A DNA stretch of 64,000 nucleotides from Algoriella xinjiangensis (GTDB lineage Bacteria; Bacteroidota; Bacteroidia; Flavobacteriales; Weeksellaceae), in NCBI RefSeq assembly GCF_900115015.1, contig NZ_FOUZ01000004.1, positions 185,852 to 249,851 of the forward strand, in the 5' to 3' direction. Both the position numbers and the translations under genes were made by a program. The notes beneath the pieces were generated by a model. It searched no databases. It saw only the letters and a program-made list of their open reading frames with translations, and was not told the DNA's origin. Shown piece by piece: positions 44,004-53,718 of the stretch (positions are counted from its first letter, which is position 1; each line of letters begins with the position of its first letter).

Positions 44004-45800
44004 ATGAAAAATATCCGTAATTTCTGTATTATAGCCCATATTGACCATGGTAAAAGTACCTTGGCCGATCGTCTATTGCAAGTAACTAATACGATTTCTG
44101 ATCGTGAATTACAAAATCAAACTTTAGACAATATGGATTTGGAACGCGAACGTGGTATCACCATTAAATCGCATGCCATCCAAATGGAATATGAAAAAGA
44201 TGGTGAAAAATATATATTAAACTTAATTGACACTCCTGGTCACGTAGATTTTTCTTACGAGGTTTCTCGTTCGATTGCTGCCTGCGAAGGTGCTTTGTTA
44301 ATTGTAGATGCTGCGCAAAGTATCCAAGCTCAAACCATTTCTAACCTTTATTTAGCGTTAGAAAATGATTTAGAGATTATCCCAGTTTTAAACAAAATCG
44401 ATTTACCTTCTGCTAATCCAGAAGAAGTAACGGATGATATTGTTGATCTTTTGGGTTGTGCTCCCGAAGACGTTTTACGTTGTTCTGGAAAAACAGGAGA
44501 AGGTGTTTTAGAATTATTACATACCATTATAGAGAAAGTTCCTGCGCCAGTTGGTGATCCAGATGCGCCGTTACAAGCCTTAATTTTTGACTCTGTTTAC
44601 AATCCTTTCCGAGGTATTGAAGCTTTTTATAAAGTTGTAAATGGTCAAATAAATAAAGGTGATCAAGTAAAATTTATGGCAACCAATAAAAAATATGGTG
44701 CCGATGAAATTGGAACTTTAAAGTTGAACCAAGTAGAAAAGAAAACGATTAAAACTGGAGATGTTGGTTACATTATTTCTGGAATTAAAGACGCTTCTGA
44801 AGTAAAAGTTGGTGATACAATTACCTTGGTTGATAATCCTGCTGCTGAAGCTATTGATGGTTTTGAAGAAGTAAAACCAATGGTTTTTGCTGGTATTTAT
44901 CCAGTTGATACAGAAGATTACGAAGATTTACGTGCATCAATCGAGAAGTTACGTTTAAACGATGCTTCATTAACTTTTGAGGCAGAATCTTCTGCTGCAT
45001 TAGGTTTTGGTTTCCGATGCGGATTCTTAGGAATGTTGCATTTAGAAATTGTACAAGAACGTTTAGAGCGCGAGTTTAACATGACCGTTATTACAACTGT
45101 ACCCAATGTATCTTACGAAGCATATTTAGAAAAAGATCCAGATAAAATGTTCCCGGTTCATAATCCATCTGAATTACCAGATCCATCAGGATTAAACCGT
45201 GTAGAAGAGCCATATATTCGTGCTGCAATTATTACAAAATCTGAATTCGTAGGTCCAGTAATGGGATTATGTATTGAGAAACGTGGTGAATTACAATCTC
45301 AGAATTATTTAACACAACATCGTGTTGAAATGATTTTTAATATGCCTTTAGCCGAAGTTGTTTTCGATTTTTATGATCGATTAAAATCAATTTCTAAAGG
45401 ATATGCTTCTTTTGATTATTCGCCTTCGGGAATGAAAGCTTCAAAATTAGTAAAAGTTGATATCATGATTCATGGTGAAATTGTAGATGCTTTATCTGCT
45501 TTAATTCACGTTGACAATGCCTATAATATCGGGAAGAAAATGTGTGCAAAATTGCGCGAATTAATTCCTCGCCAACAATTTGATATTCCTATTCAAGCCG
45601 CTATTGGTGCGAAAATTATCGCTCGTGAAACAATTAAAGCTTTACGTAAAGATGTAACTGCAAAATGTTATGGTGGAGATATTTCTCGTAAACGTAAATT
45701 ATTGGAAAAACAAAAAGCAGGGAAAAAGAAAATGCGTCAAATTGGACGTGTAGAAGTTCCACAATCAGCCTTTTTAGCTGTTTTAAAATTAAACGATTAA
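44004..45800 (+). CDS. lepA: elongation factor 4 (LepA)
   Basis: A 598-residue translational GTPase, the usual length, acting on ribosomes in translation or 30S biogenesis. G motifs: [14 protein letters not shown] (G1), [10 protein letters not shown] (G2), [12 protein letters not shown] (G3), NKIDLPSA (G4) and SGKTGEGV (G5). The LepA-specific C-terminal domain includes [20 protein letters not shown] and [20 protein letters not shown]. Single gene with its own promoter and a strong terminator; the most conserved protein in this stretch. Confidence 0.98.
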   Translation: MKNIRNFCIIAHIDHGKSTLADRLLQVTNTISDRELQNQTLDNMDLERERGITIKSHAIQMEYEKDGEKYILNLIDTPGHVDFSYEVSRSIAACEGALLIVDAAQSIQAQTISNLYLALENDLEIIPVLNKIDLPSANPEEVTDDIVDLLGCAPEDVLRCSGKTGEGVLELLHTIIEKVPAPVGDPDAPLQALIFDSVYNPFRGIEAFYKVVNGQINKGDQVKFMATNKKYGADEIGTLKLNQVEKKTIKTGDVGYIISGIKDASEVKVGDTITLVDNPAAEAIDGFEEVKPMVFAGIYPVDTEDYEDLRASIEKLRLNDASLTFEAESSAALGFGFRCGFLGMLHLEIVQERLEREFNMTVITTVPNVSYEAYLEKDPDKMFPVHNPSELPDPSGLNRVEEPYIRAAIITKSEFVGPVMGLCIEKRGELQSQNYLTQHRVEMIFNMPLAEVVFDFYDRLKSISKGYASFDYSPSGMKASKLVKVDIMIHGEIVDALSALIHVDNAYNIGKKMCAKLRELIPRQQFDIPIQAAIGAKIIARETIKALRKDVTAKCYGGDISRKRKLLEKQKAGKKKMRQIGRVEVPQSAFLAVLKLND

Positions 45801-45816
45801 GATTAATTTATATATT

Positions 45817-45844
45817 AAAAACCACTCAATTGAGTGGTTTTTTT
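45817..45844 (+). terminator. terminator of lepA
   Basis: AAAACCACTC / GAGTGGTTTT with an AATT loop followed by further T, 17 nt after the lepA stop. Confidence 0.9.
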
Positions 45845-45855
45845 TGCTTAATATT

Positions 45856-46275
45856 ATGTGTTCCTGAAACAAGTTCAGGATGACTTTATTTTATAGATTC
45901 CTCACTGCGTGCAGAATGACAAATCTTATTTAATAATTCAGTATAAATAAATCTATTGTCAAGCTGAAATAAATTCAGCTTCGCATACTCTAAATTTTTA
46001 CAAGTTTAAAACTTAGTAATTTTATAAATCATGTGTTCCTGAAACAAGTTCAAGATGACTTTGTTTTATAGATTCCTCACTGCGTTCTGAATGACAAATC
46101 TTATTTAATAATTCAGTATAAATAAATCTATTGTCAAGCTGAATTCATTTCAGCTTCGCATACTCTAAATTTTTACAAGTTTAAAACTTAGTAATTTTAT
46201 ATATCATGCGGCACTAAAACAAGTTCAGGATAACTTTGTTTTTATAGATTCTTCACTGCGTTCTGAATGACAGAT
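45856..46275. repeat. tandem repeat, 175-bp period, about 2.4 copies
   Basis: Copies begin at 45856, 46031 and 46206, exactly 175 bp apart; the third is truncated after about 70 bp and is the most diverged. Each unit strings together three elements: A (CCTGAAACAAGTTCAGGATG, 45864 and 46039; diverged in the third copy), C (AGATTCCTCACTGCGT followed by GAATGACA) and B (GTCAAGCTGAA, 7-nt centre, TTCAGCTTCGCAT; 45958-45986 and 46133-46161). Related A and C elements occur in reverse orientation near 63844-63934 and another B near 56295, so these are genome-dispersed intergenic repeats here arranged in tandem. No ORF crosses the array except a non-conserved extension of the serine hydrolase frame. 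Confidence 0.9.
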
Positions 46276-46362
46276 TCCACTTCAAGTTTATATTTATTTC
46301 AGCGTTGCATTTTTATAAACTACAATAAAATTCCTAACTTCGTAACAGTACAAAACTCACAC

Positions 46363-47901
46363 ATGAAAAATTTACTTTATACAACAATTACATTAGCTTC
46401 AATTACGGCTTTTGGACAAAATATTTCAAATCAAACAATCGATCAAGTTACAGAAAATGCAATCAAAACATTTAATGTTCCAGGAATTTCTGTTGCCGTT
46501 ATAAAAGACGGAGCAATTGTACATTCTAAAGGTTATGGTGTAAAATCAATCAAAACAGGAGAAAAAGTAAATTCTTCTACCAATTTTGGAATTGCGTCAA
46601 ACTCGAAAGCTTTTACAGCAGCAGCTTTGGCAATTTTAGTTGATGAAGGAAAAATAAAATGGGATGATAAAGTCATTGCAATTATTCCCGAATTTAAAAT
46701 GTACAACGATTATGTAACCAAAGAATTTACGATTCGTGATTTATTAACGCATCGCAGTGGTTTAGGTTTAGGTGCAGGAGATTTAATGGTTTGGCCAGAT
46801 GGTCATAATTTTACACCAAAAGATATCATTCAAAATATTCATTTTTTACAACCCGTTTCAGGATTTCGTGCAAAATATGATTACGATAATTTACTTTATA
46901 TCATCGCCGGAGAAGTTGTAGAGCGAGTTTCGAAACAAACTTGGTTAAATTTTATTACGGAAAGATTGTTAGAACCAATCGGAATGAATCATACTGCGGC
47001 AAGTTGGAATGTTTTAGTAGATCGCAAAGATGTAATTGATCCACATGTACCGATTGATGGAAAATTACAAGTAATTGAGCGTTATAAAAATCCAATTTTT
47101 GATGCTGCTGCCGGACTTTATTCTAATGTTGATGACTTAGCAAAATGGTTGCAATTTCAGTTAAACAAAGGAAAAGTAAACGGAAAACAACTTATTTCTG
47201 AGAAACAAATGCAAGAAATGATTACGCCGCAAACGTTACAATCTATTCGTACAACGGCTCCTTACAATTCGTTATTCAAAGCCTATGGTTTGGGTTGGCA
47301 ATTACAGGATATGAACGGAAAATTAGAAGTTTCGCATACGGGTGGATTAGAAGGAATTGTGACACAAACGATGTTTTATCCACAATTAAATCTAGGAATT
47401 GTTATTCTTACAAATCAGCAAGAAGGTTTAGCTTTTCGTGCAATTTCTAATACAATCAAAGATTTTTATTTAGGAAATAAATCACAAGATTGGGTAGCAA
47501 ATTATGATAAAATCTTAAAACAAAATGTTGCCGAAGCAGATGTTATTACAGACGAAGTTTGGAAAACCGTTGAAGCTAATAAAAAGAATAAAGCCATAAA
47601 ATTTGACATTAAAAATTTAGTTGGAACCTACAAAGACAATTGGTTTGGTGATGTTGAAATTTATGAGAAAAAAGGAAAATTAATTTTCGAATCAAAACGT
47701 TCGCCGCAATTAACGGGAGAAATGAGTTTTTACAAAGACAATACGTATGCTGTTAAATGGAACAATCGTTACTTTCATGCTGATGCTTTTGTTTTTGCAG
47801 AAATGAACGATGGAAAATTAGTTGGTTTTAAAATGAAACCGATTTCTCCATTAACCGATTTTAGCTACGATTTTCAGGACTTAAATTTTACTAGAAAATA
47901 A
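46363..47901 (+). CDS. exported serine hydrolase (class C beta-lactamase / PBP4* family)
   Basis: A 512-residue protein; the frame opens at 46267 inside the repeat array, but the signal peptide MKNLLYTTITLASITAFGQ marks 46363 as the start. The penicilloyl-serine transferase fold has SxxK (Ser79, Lys82 in ASNSKAFTAA), YxN (KYDYDNLLYIIAGEV), and HTGG near residue 326 (VSHTGGLEGIV) as the third motif. A C-terminal lipocalin-like beta domain (about 415-512, DUF3471 type: LVGTYKDNWFGDVEIYEKKG) follows. Members act as peptidases, esterases or amidases on peptides rather than as true beta-lactamases. Single gene; substrate unknown. Confidence 0.9.
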   Translation: MKNLLYTTITLASITAFGQNISNQTIDQVTENAIKTFNVPGISVAVIKDGAIVHSKGYGVKSIKTGEKVNSSTNFGIASNSKAFTAAALAILVDEGKIKWDDKVIAIIPEFKMYNDYVTKEFTIRDLLTHRSGLGLGAGDLMVWPDGHNFTPKDIIQNIHFLQPVSGFRAKYDYDNLLYIIAGEVVERVSKQTWLNFITERLLEPIGMNHTAASWNVLVDRKDVIDPHVPIDGKLQVIERYKNPIFDAAAGLYSNVDDLAKWLQFQLNKGKVNGKQLISEKQMQEMITPQTLQSIRTTAPYNSLFKAYGLGWQLQDMNGKLEVSHTGGLEGIVTQTMFYPQLNLGIVILTNQQEGLAFRAISNTIKDFYLGNKSQDWVANYDKILKQNVAEADVITDEVWKTVEANKKNKAIKFDIKNLVGTYKDNWFGDVEIYEKKGKLIFESKRSPQLTGEMSFYKDNTYAVKWNNRYFHADAFVFAEMNDGKLVGFKMKPISPLTDFSYDFQDLNFTRK

Positions 47902-48005
47902 AACTAATTCTGTCTGTTTCTAGAAAATGAATTGATACATAAAGTGTTTTAAACTTTGTCTATCAATTCATTTTCATCATATTATTTTTCAAATTATTAT
48001 ACCAC

Positions 48006-48896
48006 ATGAAATTAAAAGGATATTTGCTTGGGCTTTTATCATCCATCTCTTATGGACTGATTCCATTGTTTATTTTACCACTAAAAAAAGTAGGATTTTC
48101 TATGGATACAACCTTATTTTATCGTTTTTTATTTTCTGCTTCTATACTTGGTTGTTATCTTTTAATCAAGCAAAAATCTATAAAAGTTGAGCCAAAACAA
48201 ATCGGAATTTTAGTTTTATTGGGATTATTTTACGGAATTTCATCCGACTCATTATTTATTGCCTACGATTATTTAAACGCAGGCGTAGCTTCTACTCTTT
48301 TGTTTATTTATCCATTAATTGTAGCAATAATTATGGCTATTTTTTTCAAAGAAAAACTAACTTTTGCTTCAATATTAGCAATCGTTTTTACTTTAGTTGG
48401 AGTTGTTTTATTGAGTATAAAAAACGGAGAATTCAATCTAAATTTAATTGGATTGAGCATTGTTTTTTTAAGCGCTTTGGGTTACGCATTATATATTGTT
48501 ACAGTGAATAAATCAAATGTAAAGAACTTGAATGGAATGGTTTTAACATTTTATTCGTTTTTAATTACTTCTATTTATTACGGCACAAAATTAATTATAG
48601 GTAAAGGTAATTTTGCAATTCCGTCGTTAGAAACTGGAATCAATATTGGTATTTTTGCTTTGGTTACAACCGTTATTTCTAGTTTAGCATTGGTTTATGC
48701 CATCAAATATATTGGTTCTACACCAACATCTATTTTGGGCGCTTTTGAACCCGTTGTTGCTGTTTCTATTAGTGTTTTGTTATTTGGCGAATATTTTTCG
48801 ATGAATTTAGCTTTCGGAATTCTACTCATTATTTTTGGAGTTATGCTTAATATTATCTCTGATGCCTATGCTTCTAAAAAAGCACAAATTTTATAA
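48006..48896 (+). CDS. EamA/DMT family transporter
   Basis: A 296-residue inner-membrane protein with about ten TM helices in two EamA repeats. The first has LLSSISYGLIPLFILPLKK and the helix pair LNAGVASTLLFIYPLIVAI; the second has GYALYIVTVNKSN and YIGSTPTSILGAFEPVVAV. These GxxxG-like Pro-containing helices are typical of drug/metabolite exporters. Substrate is not predictable. Single gene between the serine hydrolase and surface cassette 2; 120 nt separate it from the latter. Confidence 0.9.
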   Translation: MKLKGYLLGLLSSISYGLIPLFILPLKKVGFSMDTTLFYRFLFSASILGCYLLIKQKSIKVEPKQIGILVLLGLFYGISSDSLFIAYDYLNAGVASTLLFIYPLIVAIIMAIFFKEKLTFASILAIVFTLVGVVLLSIKNGEFNLNLIGLSIVFLSALGYALYIVTVNKSNVKNLNGMVLTFYSFLITSIYYGTKLIIGKGNFAIPSLETGINIGIFALVTTVISSLALVYAIKYIGSTPTSILGAFEPVVAVSISVLLFGEYFSMNLAFGILLIIFGVMLNIISDAYASKKAQIL

Positions 48897-48988
48897 ACGT
48901 TTACATTTTAAAGCAATAATTATCTGTTAATTAATAATTTATAAAAAATAATTAATTAAAATTTAATTACTTATATATAATATTGTTA

Positions 48989-48996
48989 TAAATTTG
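48989..48996 (+). promoter_or_regulatory. -7 box of surface-protein cassette 2
   Basis: TAAATTTG, 21 nt before the ATG at 49017, identical to the -7 box of cassette 1. No convincing TTG at -33. Confidence 0.55.
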
Positions 48997-49016
48997 TAGC
49001 CAATTTTAATAAATTT

Positions 49017-52000
49017 ATGAAAAAGATTAGGCTATTGTTTATCATGATTTGGTGCATTTTTGGTATCAAAACATTTTCGCAAACAATTATTTCTGATGAA
49101 TATCAATTAACCAATAATTTATTGAATAAAAATGGATTCAATTCATTATCAATAACTTCTGGTGTAACTACACCGCTTAGTGCTTTTAGCGAAGACAATA
49201 TTACGTACAATTCTGATAAACGAGATATTTTTAAAGTTGCCGATTTAGAAGGACTTAAATATACGGGAGATAATACGTTATTTGATGATTATACCATTAC
49301 CATTATTTTTAGCATGAATCCTAAAAAGCGTGGATTTAATCGTATTATTGATTTTAGTAACGGTAAATTAGATGATGGTATTTATGATAATGATGGTGAA
49401 CTAACATTTTATCAAACTCAAGGAATTACAACACCCTTACTTCCTAAAGCAAATTCTACTTATACACAATTAACTATCACAAGAAAAGGTAGCACAAATG
49501 AAGTACAAGTTTATGTAAATGGAACTTATATCAATAGTTTTATTGATTCTGATTTAAAATATAAATTTCCAGATAACCGTCAAATAAATTTTATAAAAGA
49601 TGATACTAATGAGCAATCTATAACTAATGTAGCGTATTTAGGTGTTCATAATCGTATTCAAACTGCAGCAGAAATTAGTGCTACTTTTGATAAAACTCTT
49701 GAAAAATATAGTAACAATTCTTACTATTTTATCAAAAATCTAAGCAATACAACTGCAGATAATAACCTATTTATCAACCCAAACACTAATCAACAAACTA
49801 CTTATAACTACTTAAAAGTTTATGATAGTAATTGTGGATTGAATAGAGATATAATTTCATTAGAAAATAATACCGAATTAGTTTATCAAAACAATGTTAC
49901 GATTTTTAACGATTTTTCTATAAACATGTATCACCAATTATCAACAACTTCGGGAGTTGATTTTAAATTACTTGATTTTGATAATGGGAATGCTGAAGCA
50001 GCAATTTATCAGAAAAATGACATGCTATTTTTCGGTAATACAAATAGTAATATTACCTTAGATTCTTCTCAAAATTTTAATTTATTAACTTTTACAAAAG
50101 ATGGTTATTCAAAACGAATTAATGTTTATGTAAATGCAGTTTACAAAGGTTATTTTGATGATATTAATGATATATATAAATTTAATTCTGAAGGAAAATT
50201 ATACATTAACCGTAAAGATAATTTAGCAGCAAATACAATTGCAACCAATAATATTGCTTTTTTACAAATAACAAGTAACATACAAATTCAAAGCGATATT
50301 ACTGCCACAAAAATTGCTTTATGTTCTAAAACTATTGATAGAACATTCAATTTTAATAATACATTACTTGATAATTCAAAAAAACTAGGACTTAGACAAT
50401 CAATCTCAAATAATAATAGTTTTGAAACTGATTTATTTGAAAATTGTGCAACAACAACCAATACAATTTATAAAATAAACCCAACTACAAAACTTACTTT
50501 TAACGATGCTCCGGGATTATATTACAAAGATTATACTCTAAATTTGTATTACAACAATAGTCAAAACGTAAACAAAACACGACTGATAGATTTTATTAGC
50601 AATAATCCTATTGATGGTATTTATCACCACCAAAAAAATATTATTCTTATTGCAAATGGTGTTGAAACTAGTTTTCCTATTAACCTATCTTTTGCTACAA
50701 ATTATAGTATTTTAACTATTACCCGAAATTATCTAACAAAACAAATTTCGCTTTATACAAATGGTGTAAAAATAGGGACGTATCAAGATACAAATGATAA
50801 TTTTATTATAAATGATAGTGGAGATATAAATTTATTAAATAATAGTGATTCAACATTAAACCCGATTAAATTCAGTTCAATTAGTGTTAAAAATAGAATA
50901 CAAACCGATCAAGAAATTGCACTATTATTTACTTCTACTTGTATATTTAGTTTTAATGAGACATATCTATTTAAAAATACATTAGATAATGAATTTAAAT
51001 CTAACCAATTAACACCTGCTTCTAATAATGACGAACATCTTAACAATACTTTTTTGACAGATGTTAATACTATTTGCGGTACTGATACCAATTTTTACAA
51101 TGTAAGCAATCAATCTAGCCTTATATACCATACGCCAAATGCAGATAAAATAAAAGATTATACCATTAATGTTTACTTTCATATTTTACCAAATGAAAAC
51201 ACGCTTAATCAGTTAATCGAATTTGATAACGGTAAAACAATTTCACTTTCAAATACAAATAATTTAGTTTTTGAAGCGGGTTATAATTCAATCGATATTT
51301 CGACAGAATTACAAGCAAAATATAATCTATATACCTTTGTATACAAAGCGTCTACAAAACAATTTACGACGTATATAAATGGAACATTTTTCGGCACTTT
51401 TATCGATTCACAAAATTATTATCAATTCCCTAAAACTGGAAATTTGGTTTTATTTAAAAATTCTGCTGCGATAATTAGTAATTTAAATATCAAGGACAAA
51501 ATTAGTACACAAGATCAAACTGATGCTTTTGGACAAAATTTATGTATCAAAATAATTGACCGCGAATTTCCATTGTTTCTAAATTTAACAGATAGTAAAG
51601 GACAAACTTCTTTTACGCCTGTTTCTTATATTAATGAGCATACAAAAAGTACGTTTATACAAGACTCAGTTGTTAACTGCGGAGTTAGTAGAAACGTATA
51701 TTATGTTGCAGATAATGCAGGATTAAATTTTAATGAAGGACGAGCATATTTTTATAACGATTATACAATTAGTATGTATTTTAGACTAAATCCTTTTGAA
51801 GAAGATCATAAATGGTCAAGATTAATTGATTTTAGTAATGGTAGAGAAGATGCTGGTATTTACAGATTAGCTGGAGCCTTAAATTTTTTCCCAAAAGGAG
51901 ATGTTGGAGCTGGATTATTATCAAACTCGCATTTAGAATATACTTTATTAAGCTTAACTCGAAATCATCTTACCAAAGAAATAAGAGTTTACATCAATGG

Positions 52001-52493
52001 TGTTTTTGCAGCAACTTATCTTGACGACAATGATTTATATCGTATTCCGAAAACAGGAAACATCATTTTCATAAAAGATAATGAGTATGACACCCCATAT
52101 CCTTACGAACAATCGCCAACCAATTTGGCTTATATCAGAGTATCAAATACCATTTTAAACGATGTACAAATTTCCAAAGTTTTTGATAATTTATGTACGT
52201 CAATTGCATGCACGCAACCGCCAACAAAAACAGGAAATAAAATACCGTCTAAAGTCGGAATTTCAACACAAAAACAAACAAATTCTAATTGGCCTGCAAA
52301 CATAAATGGAGGAAATTTAGTGTTAGAATCTAAAGAAAAAGGACTTGTAATTCCACGTGTTTCTTCTATAGATACAGCTTTTAAGCCCGAAGATTTATAC
52401 GAAGGAATGATTGTTTATGACAAAGACGAAAGTTGTATTAAGCTTTACAATGGTCAAACGTGGAAATGTATCACTGCAAATTGTGTTCAATAA
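49017..52493 (+). CDS. large surface protein with five LamG-like repeats, cassette 2
   Basis: An 1158-residue exported protein; signal peptide 1-22 (ends TFSQ). Five tandem modules of about 205 residues each contain a DYTI-x-(M/I)-Y-F strand (near residues 91, 298, 504, 713 and 914), then L-(I/L)-(D/E)-F-(S/D)-NG, a VYVNG strand and a closing RIQT-type segment, a layout like concanavalin A/LamG jelly rolls that bind glycans. The final about 80 residues (VGISTQKQTNSNWPANINGG, LVLESKEKGLVIPR, GMIVYDKDESCIKLY, WKC) match the terminal domain of the cassette 1 large protein. There is no T9SS tail. Its TAA overlaps the next ATG by 1 nt. Confidence 0.84.
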   Translation: MKKIRLLFIMIWCIFGIKTFSQTIISDEYQLTNNLLNKNGFNSLSITSGVTTPLSAFSEDNITYNSDKRDIFKVADLEGLKYTGDNTLFDDYTITIIFSMNPKKRGFNRIIDFSNGKLDDGIYDNDGELTFYQTQGITTPLLPKANSTYTQLTITRKGSTNEVQVYVNGTYINSFIDSDLKYKFPDNRQINFIKDDTNEQSITNVAYLGVHNRIQTAAEISATFDKTLEKYSNNSYYFIKNLSNTTADNNLFINPNTNQQTTYNYLKVYDSNCGLNRDIISLENNTELVYQNNVTIFNDFSINMYHQLSTTSGVDFKLLDFDNGNAEAAIYQKNDMLFFGNTNSNITLDSSQNFNLLTFTKDGYSKRINVYVNAVYKGYFDDINDIYKFNSEGKLYINRKDNLAANTIATNNIAFLQITSNIQIQSDITATKIALCSKTIDRTFNFNNTLLDNSKKLGLRQSISNNNSFETDLFENCATTTNTIYKINPTTKLTFNDAPGLYYKDYTLNLYYNNSQNVNKTRLIDFISNNPIDGIYHHQKNIILIANGVETSFPINLSFATNYSILTITRNYLTKQISLYTNGVKIGTYQDTNDNFIINDSGDINLLNNSDSTLNPIKFSSISVKNRIQTDQEIALLFTSTCIFSFNETYLFKNTLDNEFKSNQLTPASNNDEHLNNTFLTDVNTICGTDTNFYNVSNQSSLIYHTPNADKIKDYTINVYFHILPNENTLNQLIEFDNGKTISLSNTNNLVFEAGYNSIDISTELQAKYNLYTFVYKASTKQFTTYINGTFFGTFIDSQNYYQFPKTGNLVLFKNSAAIISNLNIKDKISTQDQTDAFGQNLCIKIIDREFPLFLNLTDSKGQTSFTPVSYINEHTKSTFIQDSVVNCGVSRNVYYVADNAGLNFNEGRAYFYNDYTISMYFRLNPFEEDHKWSRLIDFSNGREDAGIYRLAGALNFFPKGDVGAGLLSNSHLEYTLLSLTRNHLTKEIRVYINGVFAATYLDDNDLYRIPKTGNIIFIKDNEYDTPYPYEQSPTNLAYIRVSNTILNDVQISKVFDNLCTSIACTQPPTKTGNKIPSKVGISTQKQTNSNWPANINGGNLVLESKEKGLVIPRVSSIDTAFKPEDLYEGMIVYDKDESCIKLYNGQTWKCITANCVQ

Positions 52494-52996
52494 TGAAAGC
52501 TATTTATTCAATCATCCTTTTATTTTGCTTTAATTTTTCACAAGCACAAATAGGAATTGGTATTCAAGATGTAAGAGGCGCTTCAATTCTTGATTTCGGT
52601 AAAAATCAAATTAACGGAATTGTTTTACCTTATAACGAAACAACAAATAATGCTGTAAATGGTACAATTAGAGTTGATAAAACAACAAATAAAGTACAAT
52701 ATTACAATGGATTTAATTGGATTGATCTTACAGATTCTGGGCAAATACCAGCAAACATGTACATCAACAACAACGATGAAGTAGCAGACACGCAAGGTGT
52801 TGTGATAAGCGATACTGGAGATGCACAAGCGCCTGGAGTTTTGGTTTTAGAATCAACAAACAAAGCATTAACACTTCCGCATATTGATAATCCACATTTA
52901 ACAATAGTAGATCCACCAATTGGTATGATGTGTTACGATACTGTCAGTAAAACCATTGCCATTTTTAATGGTCTAGAATGGTATTTTTATAAATAA
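52493..52996 (+). CDS. small exported partner protein, cassette 2
   Basis: A 167-residue protein. The frame opens at 52460, but the ATG at 52493, overlapping the upstream stop (TAATG), gives a clean signal peptide MKAIYSIILLFCFNFSQAQ. The mature part starts IGIG and has two similar halves with NGIVLPY / KALTLPH and NGFNWIDL / NGLEWYFY. The second half (VLVLESTNKALTLPHI, PPIGMMCYDT, IAIFNGLEW) closely parallels the cassette 1 small protein at 14049-14594. The coupled large-small order is the same in both cassettes. Function unknown; a secreted complex with the large protein is inferred. Confidence 0.82.
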   Translation: MKAIYSIILLFCFNFSQAQIGIGIQDVRGASILDFGKNQINGIVLPYNETTNNAVNGTIRVDKTTNKVQYYNGFNWIDLTDSGQIPANMYINNNDEVADTQGVVISDTGDAQAPGVLVLESTNKALTLPHIDNPHLTIVDPPIGMMCYDTVSKTIAIFNGLEWYFYK

Positions 52997-53001
52997 TTCT
53001 T

Positions 53002-53031
53002 AAAACCTTCCAATTCCGATTGGAAGGTTTT
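53002..53031 (+). terminator. terminator of surface cassette 2
   Basis: A 12-bp stem AAAACCTTCCAA / TTGGAAGGTTTT with a 6-nt loop and T-rich tail, just after the small gene and 12 nt before the next ATG. Confidence 0.9.
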
Positions 53032-53042
53032 ATTTTTGCAAT

Positions 53043-53675
53043 ATGAAACGAAAATTTAATCCTGAAGGTTGGAACCGAAAAGAGCATTTTTCAATGTTCT
53101 CTGCTATGGATAATCCATATGTCGGTATTGTTGCAGAAGTTGAATGTACAAAGGCATTTCATTTTTCGAAAGAGAGAAAACAATCGTTTTTTGCAACGTA
53201 TTTACATTGTTCTATGCTTGCAGAAAATAGCGTAGAAGAATTTAAATATAGAATAGAAGATGATGAAATTTATATTTATGATCAATTAGATTGTGGTACA
53301 ACAATTGGTCGAAAAGATGGAACTTTCGGATTCGCTTTGATGAGTTTTACTGAAGATTTTGATGTATTTAATCAGCAATTACAAGAGCAAATTGCAAGTG
53401 TAGAAAACTCGGTTGGTTTACACATCAAAAACGAAGAAATTACCATTGGTTTGGTTCGTCATTCTACATTTCCGTGGTCAAGATTTACGGGTTTAACGCA
53501 ACCATCTAATTTCGGAACAAAAGAATCTATTCCTCGAATTATTTTTGGAAAAGCTTATTTTGAAGGCGAAAAAATGTATATGCCCGTTTCTGTAGAAGCC
53601 AATCATGGTTTTGTAGATGGTTTACATTTAGCCAAATATTTAGAAGAATTTGAAAAACAATTAGCAAAATATTAA
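53043..53675 (+). CDS. chloramphenicol acetyltransferase-like protein (CAT type A fold)
   Basis: A 210-residue trimeric acetyl-CoA-dependent acyltransferase of the CAT family. The active-site block VEANHGFVDGLHLAKY retains the catalytic His188 and structural Asp192, but the usual HH pair is NH here. The N-terminal WNRKEHF, then NPYVGIVAEVECT, follows the CAT pattern. Chromosomal CAT-like proteins of this type do not always confer resistance, so the acceptor is uncertain. It begins 12 nt after a terminator and ends at another, so it is a single gene; its promoter would have to overlap the upstream terminator. Confidence 0.82.
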   Translation: MKRKFNPEGWNRKEHFSMFSAMDNPYVGIVAEVECTKAFHFSKERKQSFFATYLHCSMLAENSVEEFKYRIEDDEIYIYDQLDCGTTIGRKDGTFGFALMSFTEDFDVFNQQLQEQIASVENSVGLHIKNEEITIGLVRHSTFPWSRFTGLTQPSNFGTKESIPRIIFGKAYFEGEKMYMPVSVEANHGFVDGLHLAKYLEEFEKQLAKY

Positions 53676-53677
53676 AC

Positions 53678-53711
53678 AAAAAACGTCGGAAATTAATTTC
53701 CGACGTTTTTT
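53678..53711. terminator. bidirectional terminator, CAT-like / membrane protein
   Basis: Long near-perfect palindrome AAAAAACGTCGGAAATT and its complement, between convergent genes. Confidence 0.9.
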
Positions 53712-53718
53712 TAATATC

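Noticed and set aside
45856..46275. Possible CRISPR array from regularly spaced repeats
   Set aside because: The period is 175 bp and whole units repeat, with no short repeat/unique spacer alternation and no cas genes.
46267..46362. N-terminal extension of the serine hydrolase
   Set aside because: The extra 32 codons lie in the repeat array and precede a clean signal peptide at 46363, so they are not coding.
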